NCBI RefSeq assembly: GCF_000980815.1
Contig: NZ_CP011311.1
Coordinates: 1,379,815 to 1,443,814, forward strand
Length of the DNA: 64,000 nt
Source: Corynebacterium camporealensis
GTDB lineage: Bacteria > Actinomycetota > Actinomycetes > Mycobacteriales > Mycobacteriaceae
Reading direction: 5' to 3'
The translations under genes were made by a program, and so were the position numbers. Numbering within the stretch: the first letter of the stretch is position 1; each line of letters starts with the position of its first letter. A model generated the notes under the pieces. It worked only from the letters and a program-made list of their open reading frames with translations. It was not told the DNA's origin and did no database searches. Below, piece by piece: positions 8,901 to 16,932 of the stretch.

Positions 8901-9975
8901 TCCAAACCTCCCTAAAGCGGGCGGCGATGCGCTCCGGGGTGGTGTCGTTAATCCACACTGCTTGGGAGGACTCACTGCCAGCGAGGAACTTCATGCGGTT
9001 GGGTGAGCGCATAAGTGAAAACAGTTGCAGGTGCATGCGTACATCCTCGGGGTGGTCGACGGGTGCTTGGGTCCAGCCGGCGATGTATGGGGTCTTGTCC
9101 ACACCGTCGAAGAAGCGATCAACTGCGGCGTAGAGCTGCTTGAGCAGGTTAGCTAAGTCGTTGCGCTGGTCATCGTTAAGTGCGGCAAAGTTAGGTGCAT
9201 GCGCATTGGGCATGACCATGGCTTCCAGGGGCCACTTGGCGGCAGCCGGTACGAAGGCGGTGAAGTGCGCAGTGCGGGCGATGATGCGCTCGTCGGCAGC
9301 TACTTCCCTATCCAGGATGGCCTGGAATAAGTCACCGTCGTAAGCCTGGGAGCTGTGCAGAATGGCAGCCAGGCGCGGTGAGTAAAAGGGATAAGAGTAG
9401 ATCTGGCCGTGCGGGTGCTGGAGGGTCACGCCGATTTCTTCGCCACGGTTTTCAAAGGGAAAGACCTGCTTGACGCCCGGGAGTTCAGATAGTTCCGCGG
9501 TGCGGTGGGCCCAGGCGTCGATGACGGTGCGGATACGGCTCACGGGCAGGTCTTTGAAGCTGGCCTGCGGGTCGCTGGTAAAGCACAGGACCTCACAGCG
9601 AGCACGGGCAGGCAGGCGCGGGACCATGTCGAGCAGTTCGTCCGGACCCTCGATTTCAGCATTCATGGCGAAAGACGGGAAGCGGTTTTCAAAGACCACT
9701 ACGTCATAGCTCGGGCTGGGGACCTCGGTGGGCAACTCCCCTGGTGTACTCGGTGCCAAAGGGTTTTCGTTGGCCGGCGGCATGAACGTGCGGTTCATGC
9801 GGTGGGCGGCGAAGGCCACCCAGTCGCCGGTCAGCGGGTCTTTGCGCATTTCCGAGGCCGGAGCGACGTGCGGTAGGTCGCGGGGGTCCTCCGCCACCCG
9901 GTCGCTGTGTGGGGATTCGTCGAAGTACAGGATTTCGCGGCCGTCGGCCAAGCGTTTCCTATCGACGGAAATCAT
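8893..9975 (-). CDS. galT: Galactose-1-phosphate uridylyltransferase
   Basis: HIT-superfamily enzyme of 360 residues that exchanges UMP between UDP-glucose and galactose 1-phosphate. The nucleophile motif His-Pro-His is in GVTLQHPHGQIYSYPF, and FENRFPSFAMNAE is the usual substrate-binding stretch. ATG 9975 (MISVDRKRLADGR) is chosen because it forms an ATGA overlap with the stop of the small membrane protein gene; the open frame upstream has no family similarity. With galK and galM it completes galactose entry into metabolism, except that galE (UDP-galactose epimerase) is not in this window. Confidence 0.96.
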   Translation of the reverse strand: MISVDRKRLADGREILYFDESPHSDRVAEDPRDLPHVAPASEMRKDPLTGDWVAFAAHRMNRTFMPPANENPLAPSTPGELPTEVPSPSYDVVVFENRFPSFAMNAEIEGPDELLDMVPRLPARARCEVLCFTSDPQASFKDLPVSRIRTVIDAWAHRTAELSELPGVKQVFPFENRGEEIGVTLQHPHGQIYSYPFYSPRLAAILHSSQAYDGDLFQAILDREVAADERIIARTAHFTAFVPAAAKWPLEAMVMPNAHAPNFAALNDDQRNDLANLLKQLYAAVDRFFDGVDKTPYIAGWTQAPVDHPEDVRMHLQLFSLMRSPNRMKFLAGSESSQAVWINDTTPERIAARFREVWNV

Positions 9976-10238
9976 TTCTCCTCCTCGGTAATTACCACTG
10001 GGCGTAGCTTGGCCCAGAGGGCAAAGATGATGGCCACTACCAGCATGGCGGCACCTGCCCACAGATTATCAATGGGGTCTTTGACAATCCCGGTATCTGG
10101 ATTAATGCCTGGGTCTAGGAAGAAGTAGCAGCCAATGAGCACGATGCCGTAGATACCCAGCAAGGCGCTGATGACGTTTCTTAGGTCAAACGCGGACACT
10201 TTCTTGGTGCCTGCTGATTGTTGTGTGTTCATGATCAA
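9972..10238 (-). CDS. Small two-helix membrane protein of the galactose operon
   Basis: An 88-residue protein with two predicted membrane helices, about residues 22-41 (VISALLGIYGIVLIGCYFFL) and 60-77 (WAGAAMLVVAIIFALWAK), joined by a polar loop with DPGINPDTGIVKDPID. A short charged C-terminus ends in EEEK. It lies 18 bases after the symporter gene and overlaps galT by four bases, so it is part of the same transcript. Placement suggests a small subunit or helper of the symporter; this is inference. ATG 10232 (MNTQQSAG) is an alternative start. No named family was recognised. Confidence 0.75.
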   Translation of the reverse strand: MIMNTQQSAGTKKVSAFDLRNVISALLGIYGIVLIGCYFFLDPGINPDTGIVKDPIDNLWAGAAMLVVAIIFALWAKLRPVVITEEEK

Positions 10239-10256
10239 CTCCGATTGTCTGGTGTT

Positions 10257-11912
10257 TTAGGCGAATACGACGTTGAGTCCGACGGCCATCGCTAGGCAGA
10301 TACAGCCCAGTGGGACGGTGCGCTGGTACCACGGCAGGGACTTTTCGGTGTAGTCGTCGAAATGCCCCTTCGGGGTAAGCGAGGAGACGAAACCGACGAG
10401 CTCGTGGTCGGGCTTCGGGGTGGTGAACATGGTGACAACGACGCTGACGAGGATGTCGACGGCAAAGGCCACACCGGCAGCAACGAATGCGGTGCCCTGG
10501 CCCGGCAGGTTGAAGATCGAGGCGGTGGCATCGGTGAAGGTGGCGATGTACCAGTACAGAACCGCCGAGGCAGTACCGGCAACCAGGCCGGACCAACCGG
10601 CATGCGGGGTCATCTTCTTCCAGAACATACCCAGGATGAAGGTGGCAAACAGCGGGGCGTTGAAGAAGCCGAAGAGCGTTTGCAGATAGTCCATGACGTT
10701 GGAGAAGTTCTGCGCCAGCAGGGCGGTAAAGATGGCGATGACGGTGGCACCCACGGTGGCCCAACGACCAAAGCGCAGGTAGTAGTCATCGTCGCGATCC
10801 TTGACCACGTAGGTTTGCCAAATGTCGTAGGAAATCACGGTGTTAAATGCCGAGATGTTGGCAGCCATACCGGCCATAAACGCCGCCAGCAGGCCAGCGA
10901 TGGCTACACCCAGCAGACCATTCGGCAGCAGGTCGCGCATGAGCAACAAGATGGCATCGTTAGGCTCTGCCCTGCCCTCAGCGAGGTCAGCAACCAGGAC
11001 GGAAGCGACCATGCCCGGGATGACCACCACGAAGGGGATGAACATCTTCGGGAAAGCGCCGATAATCGGCGTCTTGCGGGCCGCAGTAATGGAATCCGAG
11101 GCCATAGCGCGCTGCACCTCGACGAAGTTGGTGGTCCAGTAACCAAAGGACAGCACGAAGCCCAAGCCCAGCACGATACCGACCACGGACCACACCGGGT
11201 TTTCAAAGCCAGAAATTTCCGTACCCGGCCAGGTGTGGAAGTGCGACTCAACGGCCACGGCTTCCTTTAGGCCGTCCCAGCCGCCGACGCGGTTAAGACC
11301 AATAATGGTCAGCGGTGCCAGTGCTGCCACGATGACGAAGAACTGCAGCACCTCGTTGTAAATCGCAGCCGACAGACCACCGAGAGTGATATACGACAGC
11401 ACGATGATTCCGGCAACCAGCAATGCCACCCACAGCGGCCAGCCCAGCAGGGCTTCCACAATCGTGGCCAGCAGGAAGAGGTTCACACCAGCGATAAGCA
11501 GCTGCGCCAGGGCGAAGGAAATGGCGTTGACCAAGTGCGCGCCATTACCGAAGCGCTTGCGCATAAACTCCGGCACCGAGCGAACCTTGGAGCCGTAGTA
11601 GAAAGGCATCATCACGATACCTAAGAACACCATGGCAGGAACAGCACCAATCCAGAAGTAGTGCATGGTCTGGAAGCCATACTGCACACCATTAGCGGAC
11701 TGGCCGATAATTTCCACCGCACCTAGGTTGGCTGACACGAATGCCAAGCCAGTGACCCAGGCGGGCAATCCTCTACCGGAGAGGAAGAAGTCAATTGAGC
11801 TCGACACCTTGGCCTTTGCGGCCCAGCCGATGCCCAGTACGAATACGAAGTACACAGCAACGAGTGCGTAATCCACCCACGAGGCATCCAGCCTCAGCAC
11901 GGAGGGTTCCAT
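10257..11912 (-). CDS. Sodium:solute symporter (SSS family), probable galactose importer
   Basis: Membrane transporter of 551 residues with about 13-14 hydrophobic helices. The N-terminal GRGLPAWVTGLAFVSANLGA stretch, the GIVMMPFYYGSKVRSVPEFM region and AIAGLLAAFMAGMAANISAF (sodium-site helix) are typical of the SSS/SglT family, which couples sugar uptake to sodium. Its position between galM and galT makes galactose the likely substrate, though this is inferred from context. The 3' neighbour is the 88-residue membrane protein. In most corynebacteria sugar uptake is by PTS or ABC systems, so an SSS sugar carrier is notable. Confidence 0.9.
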   Translation of the reverse strand: MEPSVLRLDASWVDYALVAVYFVFVLGIGWAAKAKVSSSIDFFLSGRGLPAWVTGLAFVSANLGAVEIIGQSANGVQYGFQTMHYFWIGAVPAMVFLGIVMMPFYYGSKVRSVPEFMRKRFGNGAHLVNAISFALAQLLIAGVNLFLLATIVEALLGWPLWVALLVAGIIVLSYITLGGLSAAIYNEVLQFFVIVAALAPLTIIGLNRVGGWDGLKEAVAVESHFHTWPGTEISGFENPVWSVVGIVLGLGFVLSFGYWTTNFVEVQRAMASDSITAARKTPIIGAFPKMFIPFVVVIPGMVASVLVADLAEGRAEPNDAILLLMRDLLPNGLLGVAIAGLLAAFMAGMAANISAFNTVISYDIWQTYVVKDRDDDYYLRFGRWATVGATVIAIFTALLAQNFSNVMDYLQTLFGFFNAPLFATFILGMFWKKMTPHAGWSGLVAGTASAVLYWYIATFTDATASIFNLPGQGTAFVAAGVAFAVDILVSVVVTMFTTPKPDHELVGFVSSLTPKGHFDDYTEKSLPWYQRTVPLGCICLAMAVGLNVVFA

Positions 11913-11931
11913 TGCTTTTACCTTTCTTCAA

Positions 11932-12768
11932 TTAGATTGCTGCGAGCTCCAGCTCGAAGACACAAGATTCATCCGGCCCCACAGTCACCAGGTCAGTGCC
12001 ACTGCGCAGCGCATTTATGGGTGCGGTCATGGGTTCGACCGCCAGCGCACGCCCGCGTCCGGGGTAATCATCAGGCGTGTACAACTGCACCCACTGCCAC
12101 CCGGCACCACAGCGCATCTGCACGCCCTTACCGACGGCAGTGAACTGGGCTTTTAAGGGTTCAGGTGCCCGGTACAGGTCATCCCAGACAGTGCCTTTGA
12201 GCACATGCTTTGCGATGCCTTCCAGCTCCACCTCGCCAGTCAGCAAATTCCGCTCATCTAGCAGGTGGTGTTCAGTAACGTTCAAGGTCAGCTCACTGTC
12301 ATCGCAGTCAGCACCACGAGCGTTGAGGTAGGTATGCAGACCCAGCGCAAAAGGTGCGGGCTCCTGGGAGCTCACCGAGTAGCGCACCCGCAGACCACCC
12401 TCGTGGAGTTGGTAGGTCGCCATAAGCGTCATCTCGGCGACCCAGTGCTCGGAAATCACACAGGACAACGTCACTGCGTCTTCGCTGCGCTGTACGAGTT
12501 CCCACTCGCGTTCATGGACTAGGCCATGCAGTGCGTTGTTCCGGGAAGGCTCATTAATGGGCAGCTGATAGTGCTGACCGTCAAAAGAAAACTCGCCATC
12601 TTCGGTGCGATTCGGCCAGGGTGCCAGCACCAAACCCGCCGTCATGGGCGGGGTGGATGTGTAGGTCTCCACGAGTGGTTCATTACGGAAAGACAGTGCT
12701 TTAATGCCTGCTCCCTGCGCAACAATTTCTGCTGCGTAATCACCACAGTGGAGGTGAAAGGAACACAT
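11932..12768 (-). CDS. galM: Aldose 1-epimerase (mutarotase)
   Basis: Galactose mutarotase-like protein of 278 residues, first gene of the operon. It interconverts the beta and alpha anomers of galactose so that galactokinase can act. NALHGLVHEREWEL holds one catalytic histidine and PFALGLHTYLNARG the second; the C-terminal WQWVQLYTPDDYPGRGRALA carries the usual substrate-binding region. A strong AAGGAGGAG ribosome site lies at 12774-12782. The fold is certain; exact sugar preference is inferred from the neighbouring genes. Confidence 0.9.
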   Translation of the reverse strand: MCSFHLHCGDYAAEIVAQGAGIKALSFRNEPLVETYTSTPPMTAGLVLAPWPNRTEDGEFSFDGQHYQLPINEPSRNNALHGLVHEREWELVQRSEDAVTLSCVISEHWVAEMTLMATYQLHEGGLRVRYSVSSQEPAPFALGLHTYLNARGADCDDSELTLNVTEHHLLDERNLLTGEVELEGIAKHVLKGTVWDDLYRAPEPLKAQFTAVGKGVQMRCGAGWQWVQLYTPDDYPGRGRALAVEPMTAPINALRSGTDLVTVGPDESCVFELELAAI

Positions 12769-12800
12769 TTTTGCTCCTCCTTATGACCGGTAGTTGGAAT

Positions 12801-12806
12801 CTATAC
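12801..12806 (-). promoter_or_regulatory. Candidate -10 element (TATAGA) of the galactose operon
   Basis: On the minus strand TATAGA lies 32 bases before the galM start. No clear -35 hexamer is visible at normal spacing. The dyad at 12833-12846 would lie just upstream of the -35 position. Confidence 0.4.
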
Positions 12807-12832
12807 TTGAGCCTAAAATCCAGGTCACAGGC

Positions 12833-12846
12833 CAAACAATCGTTTG
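12833..12846. promoter_or_regulatory. Candidate operator for the LacI-type regulator
   Basis: CAAAC-AATC-GTTTG is a perfect 5-base dyad in the 198-base divergent region between galM and the regulator gene. LacI/GalR proteins bind short palindromes of this size, and TTTGCACA at 12852-12860 echoes the right half. It lies 65 bases before galM and about 120-135 bases before the regulator start. Which protein binds it is inference. Confidence 0.4.
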
Positions 12847-12966
12847 CACAGATTTGCACACGCTACCCCCGAATGAACGAGAGCTAATTTATCTAGCGCC
12901 ACGAACAACGCCTGCCCTACCCCCTGCAGGCAGTTACAATGACTGCAGATATATCCAGTTCACTTC

Positions 12967-13971
12967 ATGAAGGGCGCAGTCATGGCAGCTACGTTAAAAG
13001 ACATTGCGCAGGCAACTGGGTTTTCTATCTCGACTATCTCGCGCGCACTATCTGGCCATCCGCGCATTTCCGAAGCCACCCGCACCACCATCCAAAGAGC
13101 TGCCCACGAACTCGGCTACCGTCCTAACGCCCATGCCCGAGCGCTGCGTAACTCCCGCACTGACACCATCGGTGTGGTCATCCCCAACTTGAGCGACCCC
13201 TACTTCGCTCTCATCGGTGCTGCCATTGAAAAAGAAGCCGAGCAAGCAGGTGTCTCCACCGTCATGACGGCGAGTTCAGAGAACCCGGCGCGCCTGGCCG
13301 ATGCGTTGGAGACCCTCAATCGTCGCCGCGTCGATGGCATTATTGCCGTGCCTGTTGCCGGTGCCGACCATCCACTCACCTACACCGCGCAGCATTGCCC
13401 GCTCATCCTTATCGACCGCGAAGCCGCCGGTCTCCCCTCTGTGGTCTCTGACCCCAGCCCCGGCATGGGTGCCGCACTTGAGCACCTCAAAGCCCGTGGG
13501 CACACCAGCATTGGATACATCCCCGGCCCCGCCGATTCCTCCACGGGTATCTCGCGCCTGGCGTTCATGCGCAAAGCCGCCACCGACTTCGACTTACACG
13601 TTGCCAAAGGCGGTTCCACCCGTGAGGCCGGCTATTCCTCCGCAATGCAGCTCTTTTTTACTGATATGACCGCCCTAGTTGCCGGTGATTCCATGATGGC
13701 TGCCGGTGCCATGGATGCCTGCTACAACAGCGGGGTCGGAATCGGCACCGACTTGGCTTTCATCGGCTTTGATGACTTGGACATCTTCCGGCTACAGCCC
13801 ACGCCCATCTCTGTCGTCGACCAAGACATGCCAGCACTCGGCCGCGTAGCCACCAGGCAACTGCTCAAAGCAATTGATACCAATTCCACCCCGGAAGGTA
13901 TTCGCCTACCGACGTACTTCTATCCCCGGCTCTCCACTGCCAGCGCACCGAAAGGCTTGGCACACCGTTAA
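12967..13971 (+). CDS. LacI/GalR-family transcriptional regulator
   Basis: A 334-residue regulator. The N-terminal helix-turn-helix and hinge are standard (ATLKDIAQATGFSISTISRA, then GYRPNAHARALR), followed by a periplasmic-binding-protein-like sugar domain from about residue 65 (TDTIGVVIPNLSDPYFALIG). It is divergent from the galactose operon and is the obvious candidate for its sugar-responsive repressor. The start may be ATG 12967 or ATG 12982 (MAATLKDIA); the latter fits most LacI proteins, and GGGCGCAG offers only a weak ribosome site. No other local regulator is present. Confidence 0.92.
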   Translation: MKGAVMAATLKDIAQATGFSISTISRALSGHPRISEATRTTIQRAAHELGYRPNAHARALRNSRTDTIGVVIPNLSDPYFALIGAAIEKEAEQAGVSTVMTASSENPARLADALETLNRRRVDGIIAVPVAGADHPLTYTAQHCPLILIDREAAGLPSVVSDPSPGMGAALEHLKARGHTSIGYIPGPADSSTGISRLAFMRKAATDFDLHVAKGGSTREAGYSSAMQLFFTDMTALVAGDSMMAAGAMDACYNSGVGIGTDLAFIGFDDLDIFRLQPTPISVVDQDMPALGRVATRQLLKAIDTNSTPEGIRLPTYFYPRLSTASAPKGLAHR

Positions 13972-14002
13972 CGAGCTACTGAGCTCACTAAGCCACAAGC
14001 GC

Positions 14003-14578
14003 CTACTTGCCTGCTTCAGCGATGTGTTCTGCTCCGTGGACATCCTTAAACAACGCTGGGTCGACTGCTTGGCCTGCCTTGATTACCGATAGCTGACCTG
14101 TTGGTTCGAGAATCAACAGCTGGACGTCTTCACGGCGACCAAGCCCTGCTTTGCGCACTGCAGAGTTGATATCGCTATCGCTGACATGTGCATAGCGCAC
14201 ATTCCTTTGAATCGTCTTCCCGTGTGCAATAAGCAGTACGGGATGACGATCCAGGTAGCGGGAAACACCCGTAAAACGGCGAATAGTACCGAAGGTAGCC
14301 TCCAGGATCATCAATGTGGCCAGACCGATAACGCCTGCAGCCAGCGTCGGTGGAGTACCAACGATGACACGACCAGCTACTGCGCCGAACATAATAATGA
14401 TGACCGCATCAGAGGCGGTCATAGAGGAAAGAACTCGGGAACCGAAGATCTTTACCAAGCCCATAAAGGCTAGATAAATACCGATGGTGGCAATCACCAC
14501 CACCGGGATACGGTGCCAATCGATTCCGAGCTGATAAGCCAATTCGCGCAGGAAGATCATGAAGGTGTCCACCCTCAC
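14003..14578 (-). CDS. DUF421-family membrane protein (YetF-like)
   Basis: A 191-residue protein with about three membrane helices in the first 100 residues (including VVVIATIGIYLAFMGLVKIFG and TLAAGVIGLATLMILEATFG) and a cytosolic C-terminal domain that includes LLIAHGKTIQRNVRYAHVS and GREDVQLLILEPTGQLSVI, the conserved DUF421 core. The family (YetF, YcaP) has no proven biochemical function. It is transcribed towards the regulator gene and is downstream of the 5'-nucleotidase on the same strand, 39 bases apart. Confidence 0.88.
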   Translation of the reverse strand: MRVDTFMIFLRELAYQLGIDWHRIPVVVIATIGIYLAFMGLVKIFGSRVLSSMTASDAVIIIMFGAVAGRVIVGTPPTLAAGVIGLATLMILEATFGTIRRFTGVSRYLDRHPVLLIAHGKTIQRNVRYAHVSDSDINSAVRKAGLGRREDVQLLILEPTGQLSVIKAGQAVDPALFKDVHGAEHIAEAGK

Positions 14579-14617
14579 GACCTTACCCGGCGCGAATTAT
14601 GTGCTTGCCAGAACTGC

Positions 14618-16741
14618 TTAGAAAGGCAGCTGCTTGAAGAAGTCCTCGAAGATCTTGCGCACTGGTGCTGGCAGGAACTGTGGGTTCATACCCAGTGCAC
14701 CGATGATGCCAGCAATAGCCAGCGCGATGGATGCAGAAATGCCCAGTGCGATACCGGCGGCGGAGCTACCGTTGCTGGAACCAGAGCTTCCCTCGCTAGA
14801 ACCGCTGGAGCCATTGGAACTACCGTTGTCGTCGTCATCATCGTCATTGCCGCCGCCAGTGGACGCGACCTCGATAGGCAGGACGGCTTCGGTGCCAGCA
14901 TCAGTGGTGATTTCCAGCTGCGCATCCTCCGGCAGGTTCTCCGGCACGGTCAGCTCCACGGTGGCGCGGCCACGCTCGCCGAACTGTGCATCCTCCGGCT
15001 TGGCGGTGTTATCGATGTCCGCGGTAACTTCCTCGTCCCCCAGCTTGACCGTGACGGTCTCAGCCAGTGGCTCACCCTCAGTGGTGTAGTTGAGCGAGGA
15101 CAGGTTTAAGGTGACAGTCTCACCTTCAGCGAACTCGCCATCGACGTTGACACCAATCTGTGCCTGGCCAGTACGAACCTCGGACTCACCAGAAGCGATG
15201 TAATCAATCATCGCCTGGGTGTCCATGTAACCAACATCCTGAACGTCCTTGATAACGCCTTCTGCGAAGTAACCGTCACCGGCACCAATCAGGAAGGTCG
15301 ACAGCGCGATGGTGTAGTCCTGCTCTGGGTCGAGCTGCTCGCCGTTGACGGTCACGGACTGAATGCGGTTGCCGTCTTCAGCTTCCTGGTCGTAGACCAC
15401 CTGGACGTTGTTGGACAGGCCCAGTGCCAGGCGTGGACGGGAGTTGCCTGGCTGCCACTGGTTCTCCAGTGCCTGGATGAAGTCAGCACCGCTGATGGTG
15501 CCGTATGCCACGGAGTTGCCGAAAGGCTGGACGGTAAAGATATCTTCGTAGGTGACCTCACCGGCTGGCAGGTCAGCACGCACGCCGCCGGCATTCATCA
15601 CAGCGATGTCGATGGTGCGGTCGGTAGCCTTGGCCATCGAGTAGCGCTGGCCATCTGCAATGAAGTTATTCAGGGTGGATTCCACACCACGGTTGGAACC
15701 GGACTCCTTGCCCTCATCGGAACCGCGGAACAGTGCCTGGTCCATGGTGCCAACGACTTCCTGGCCCAGCACAGCTGCTTCTTCCGCAGCCTGAGCAACG
15801 ATCTCAGCCAGCTCTGCATCCTCGGTCAGCTCTGCGGCGTGGGTGGCATCATACTGGGTCAGTTCAATGTCGGTGATTTCGCCCGCATCTTTGTCGAAGG
15901 TGATGTCGACATCATTAAGCAGCTTGCCGTACTCGTGGCCCTGTGCCCACTGCAGTGGCTGTGCACCCTCGCGGGCAACCTCGCCCTTGGTCTTCTGGTG
16001 GGTATCGCCACCGAAGAGAACGTCCACGTCGTTGCTCATGTCATCAGCGAATGCAGCAGCATCTTCATGCATCAAAGCCACGACGACATCTGCCTCGCCG
16101 GATTCCTTCAGGCGCTTTGCCTCTTCGTTGGTGGCAGCAACCGGGTCGGTAAACTCCACACCCGGGATAAGAGCCGGGGCGACCTTGGCCTCAGTGTTCT
16201 CAGTGACAGTACCGACGTAGCCGACCTTCACGCCATCGATTTCCTCCACGTGGGAAGCCTCGAGCAGCGGCTGGCCATTTTGCAGCACGTTGGCGCCCAG
16301 GATCGGGTAGTTCGAAGCATCGGTGATGCGACCAGTCAGGTCTTCAGTGCCCTTGTCGAACTCGTGGTTACCCACAGCAGAAGCCACAACCCCCATAGCG
16401 TTGAGAGCTTCCAGGGTGTACTTGTCTTCCGAGATTGCGGAGATGTACGCCGAACCACCGACATTGTCGCCGGAGGTGGTCAGGTTGTACTCCTGGCCTT
16501 CGTTGACGGACTGAATGAGAGCCTGCAGCAGTGCGGCACCCATTTCGTCGCCAGCTTCCGGACCGCCCTCTTCAGCGCTGGTCAAACCATTTTCCAAATG
16601 GCCGTGGAAGTCAGTGATGTTAGAAACCGAGAACGTAACGGTGTTGCCGTTACCTTCCTGAGCAATAGCAGGCAGACCAGCAGTCGCCATCGCGGTTACG
16701 GTTGTGGCGGCCACAAACTGGCCTAAGCGTCGAAGCTTCAC
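14618..16741 (-). CDS. Surface-anchored 5'-nucleotidase / metallophosphatase
   Basis: Secreted UshA-type nucleotidase of 707 residues. A signal peptide ends near GLPAIAQEG. The metallophosphatase domain shows TDFHGHLE, SGDNVGGSAY, GNHEFDKG and LFGGDTHQ, all metal-binding motifs, and the C-terminal nucleotidase domain shows NAGGVRADLPAGEVTYEDIF and LIGAGDGYFAEG. A beta-sandwich extension, a Ser/Gly/Asn-rich linker (about residues 640-665) and a membrane helix (AGIALGISASIALAIAGIIG) with a short tail follow. It should release nucleosides and phosphate outside the cell. Phosphate-starvation control is plausible, but no PhoR box was identified. Confidence 0.93.
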   Translation of the reverse strand: MKLRRLGQFVAATTVTAMATAGLPAIAQEGNGNTVTFSVSNITDFHGHLENGLTSAEEGGPEAGDEMGAALLQALIQSVNEGQEYNLTTSGDNVGGSAYISAISEDKYTLEALNAMGVVASAVGNHEFDKGTEDLTGRITDASNYPILGANVLQNGQPLLEASHVEEIDGVKVGYVGTVTENTEAKVAPALIPGVEFTDPVAATNEEAKRLKESGEADVVVALMHEDAAAFADDMSNDVDVLFGGDTHQKTKGEVAREGAQPLQWAQGHEYGKLLNDVDITFDKDAGEITDIELTQYDATHAAELTEDAELAEIVAQAAEEAAVLGQEVVGTMDQALFRGSDEGKESGSNRGVESTLNNFIADGQRYSMAKATDRTIDIAVMNAGGVRADLPAGEVTYEDIFTVQPFGNSVAYGTISGADFIQALENQWQPGNSRPRLALGLSNNVQVVYDQEAEDGNRIQSVTVNGEQLDPEQDYTIALSTFLIGAGDGYFAEGVIKDVQDVGYMDTQAMIDYIASGESEVRTGQAQIGVNVDGEFAEGETVTLNLSSLNYTTEGEPLAETVTVKLGDEEVTADIDNTAKPEDAQFGERGRATVELTVPENLPEDAQLEITTDAGTEAVLPIEVASTGGGNDDDDDDNGSSNGSSGSSEGSSGSSNGSSAAGIALGISASIALAIAGIIGALGMNPQFLPAPVRKIFEDFFKQLPF

Positions 16742-16932
16742 AGCGGTACTCCTAGGTATGAGAGAGAAGGACTACCGCTGTTATAGCGCTAACTCACACC
16801 CGGTAAAACCGCACATCCCCCCACTGTCCTGCGGCTTTACCGCAACGCCCCACAAAGTTCATGACAGTTTCACTTCCCCGTTACCAATCATGATGATTAA
16901 TAGCCTCAAAAGACAAGCCCCACAAATTCATC
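16742..16932. other. Intergenic region upstream of the 5'-nucleotidase
   Basis: A 191-base gap with AGGAGTACCGCT (minus strand) as the ribosome site of the nucleotidase gene and an A+T-richer left flank of the DUF3800 gene. No clear operator or terminator was seen. Confidence 0.4.

Noticed and set aside
10362..11270. 302-codon open frame opposite the symporter
   Set aside because: Composition is typical of the antisense of membrane-helix codons; no start site or domain is seen.
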